Of a DNA stretch of 49,579 bases, positions 46,925 through 49,579 are shown piece after piece. Origin of the DNA: Halobacillus sp. Nhm2S1 (GTDB lineage Bacteria > Bacillota > Bacilli > Bacillales > Halobacillaceae); NCBI RefSeq assembly GCF_019599545.1, contig NZ_JAIEZV010000008.1, forward strand, positions 1 through 49,579. The letters run 5' to 3'. A program made the position numbers and the translations under genes. The notes under the pieces are model-generated. The model was not told the DNA's origin and searched no databases. It was given only the letters and a program-made list of their open reading frames with translations. How positions within the stretch are numbered: position 1 is the stretch's first letter; each line of letters opens with the position of its first letter.

Positions 46925-47421
46925 ATATCGCTTATATTGCTTTAGGTTCGAATATTTCACCGCGGGAATCATTTCTCAAAGACGCTATTTCTCTGCTTGA
47001 GGAGCATGAAGATATAACCGTCCTAAAAAAATCGGCGGTTTATGAAACGGCCCCTGTTGGTTACACAGAACAAAACGACTTTTTAAATATGGCCATTCAG
47101 GTGGACACGGAGTTATCCCCTTCCTTGTTGTTGGAGTACTGCCAGGGCATTGAAGAGGAGTTAGGGAGAAAGCGCGTGATAAAATGGGGACCGCGTACGA
47201 TCGACCTCGACATCTTGCTTTATAATCAGGAACTTATGGAAACAGAACAATTAACCATTCCTCATCCCCATATGCACGAACGGGCATTTGTAATGGTTCC
47301 TTTAGCAGATGTGGATGCTCAAGCTTATCTCCCTCATTTACAACAAACAGCGGGAGAAGTTCTTGGGTTGCTTCCTTCAGAAGAAGTGAGAAGCATGAGC
47401 AAGTGGGGGAGAATTCAGTAA
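46921..47421 (+). CDS. folK: 6-hydroxymethyl-7,8-dihydropterin pyrophosphokinase
   Basis: A 166-residue HPPK that transfers pyrophosphate to hydroxymethyl-dihydropterin, giving the substrate of FolP. Motifs: YIALGSNISPRESFL, NDFLNMAIQVDT, and WGPRTIDLDILLY with the metal-binding aspartates. ATG overlaps the folB stop (ATGA). Last gene of the folate operon; no terminator is visible before the lysS promoter. In B. subtilis yazB and dusB follow here but they are absent. Confidence 0.95.
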   Translation: MNIAYIALGSNISPRESFLKDAISLLEEHEDITVLKKSAVYETAPVGYTEQNDFLNMAIQVDTELSPSLLLEYCQGIEEELGRKRVIKWGPRTIDLDILLYNQELMETEQLTIPHPHMHERAFVMVPLADVDAQAYLPHLQQTAGEVLGLLPSEEVRSMSKWGRIQ

Positions 47422-47516
47422 TAGAGTGTAAGCCCAAGGATACGATGCACACCGGATTTGTATTCAATGGAAGTTGAACTAGAGGTGTAAATGCAAGAAT
47501 CCATACCCTTTCAACA

Positions 47517-47545
47517 TTGACACGCCCATAGTACTTTTTTATACT
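47517..47545 (+). promoter_or_regulatory. Strong sigma-A promoter ahead of lysS
   Basis: TTGACA (47517-47522), 17-base spacer, TATACT (47540-47545); start expected near 47552. A terminator hairpin begins only ~10 bases later. The preceding 47422-47516 shows no T-box signature and no gene. Confidence 0.86.
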
Positions 47546-47554
47546 AAACGATAG

Positions 47555-49129
<1,575 letters not shown>

Positions 49130-49139
49130 GCTTTCCAAT

Positions 49140-49173
49140 CCCACCAGATGCATCTGGTGGGGTTGTTTTTTAC
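49140..49173 (+). terminator. Terminator of lysS
   Basis: CCCACCAGATG / CATCTGGTGGG, an 11-bp uninterrupted palindrome, followed by GTTGTTTTTT. Confidence 0.92.
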
Positions 49174-49234
49174 CCGTTGGATCACTTATTATATGAAGAG
49201 TAATAATCTGAATTATCTTTTTACGAAAAACCTA

Positions 49235-49263
49235 TTGCGTGGTTTTGGATCCCATGATATATT
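49235..49263 (+). promoter_or_regulatory. rRNA promoter P1
   Basis: TTGCGT (49235-49240), 17-base spacer, TATATT (49258-49263), with an AT-rich block upstream. Confidence 0.85.
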
Positions 49264-49329
49264 ATTACTTGTCGCGTTAAGAGAGCGGCAAGCCGCAAAC
49301 GGCTTAACAAAATAAATCATAAAAAGTTG

Positions 49330-49358
49330 TTGACGAAAACAACTACACATGATATATT
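49330..49358 (+). promoter_or_regulatory. rRNA promoter P2
   Basis: TTGACG (49330-49335), 17-base spacer, TATATT (49353-49358). The -10 region CATGATATATT is identical in P1 and P2. The leader downstream carries GATCTTTGAAAACTGAAC, common before Bacillus 16S genes. Confidence 0.88.
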
Positions 49359-49506
49359 GATTAAGTCGCTGTTTTGAAGCGGCGAACAAAACATTTGATC
49401 TTTGAAAACTGAACGAACCAACCAGTACGTCAAAACATTTCTTCTTTATAGAAGAAATTTGAAACAAAGCACATTCGGTGTGCAAATGAGCAAGTCAAAC
49501 TTAACT

Positions 49507-49579
49507 TTTATGGAGAGTTTGATCCTGGCTCAGGACGAACGCTGGCGGCGTGCCTAATACATGCAAGTCGAGCGCGGGA
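49507..49579 (+). rRNA. rrs: 16S ribosomal RNA, 5' end only
   Basis: GGAGAGTTTGATCCTGGCTC and the following GACGAACGCTGGCGGCGTGCC are universal bacterial 16S starts. The window ends about 73 bases in; the last bases GTCGAGCGCGGGA are like those of Halobacillus and relatives by memory. Confidence 0.97.

Overview
The window is a chromosomal segment of a spore-forming, low- to mid-GC Bacillaceae bacterium. It starts in the 5S gene that ends one rRNA operon and stops in the first ~73 bases of the 16S gene of the next. Gene content and order follow the conserved Bacillus subtilis stretch from csfB/yaaO to lysS. The 16S start (ending ...GAGCGCGGGA), the acidic protein tails and the Gram-positive core promoters suggest a moderately halophilic genus such as Halobacillus or a relative; that placement is inference from memory, not a search.

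Layout. 1-8.05 kb: 5S rRNA, the sigma-G inhibitor gene gin, then yaaO-tmk-darA-yaaR-holB-ricT-yabA and, after a small degenerate repeat, trmN6-yazA-rsmI. 8.1-13.1 kb: abrB (the only minus-strand protein gene), metG, tatD, and the cell-wall 3D-domain protein yabE. 13.1-18.8 kb: rnmV, rsmA, sporulation protease yabG, veg, sspF, ispE, purR, spoVG. 18.9-26.8 kb: glmU, prs, ctc, pth, fin, mfd. 27-33.2 kb: spoVT, yabM, yabN, rqcP, yabP, yabQ, divIC, yabR. 33.2-34.1 kb: a non-coding stretch with two large inverted copies of a GC-rich repeat and two minus-strand tRNA genes (Glu, Met). 34.2-49.1 kb: spoIIE, yabS, yabT, tilS, hpt, ftsH, coaX, hslO, cysK, folP-folB-folK, lysS; then tandem rRNA promoters and the start of 16S.

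The genes combine information processing (tRNA and rRNA modification, replication clamp loading, transcription-coupled repair, translation quality control), precursor supply (PRPP, UDP-GlcNAc, isoprenoid, cysteine, folate, CoA) and a dense set of sporulation regulators. Promoters for nearly the whole Bacillus sigma-factor set can be read directly: sigma-F (gin, fin), sigma-G (spoVT), sigma-K (yabG), sigma-H (spoVG), sigma-B (ctc), an ECF-type site (before yabE), the 21-bp-spaced Spo0A-type promoter of spoIIE, and many sigma-A promoters.

I found no clearly undescribed multi-gene system: the coding content is conserved core. The items most worth a second look are non-coding. They are two families of intergenic repeats, one with arms that differ in sequence yet stay base-paired; promoters that run straight into terminator hairpins ahead of lysS and yabE; a perfect 19-bp palindrome over the yabG promoter; and several genes missing relative to the B. 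subtilis order (xpaC-yaaN, ridA, yacD, pabBAC, yazB-dusB).
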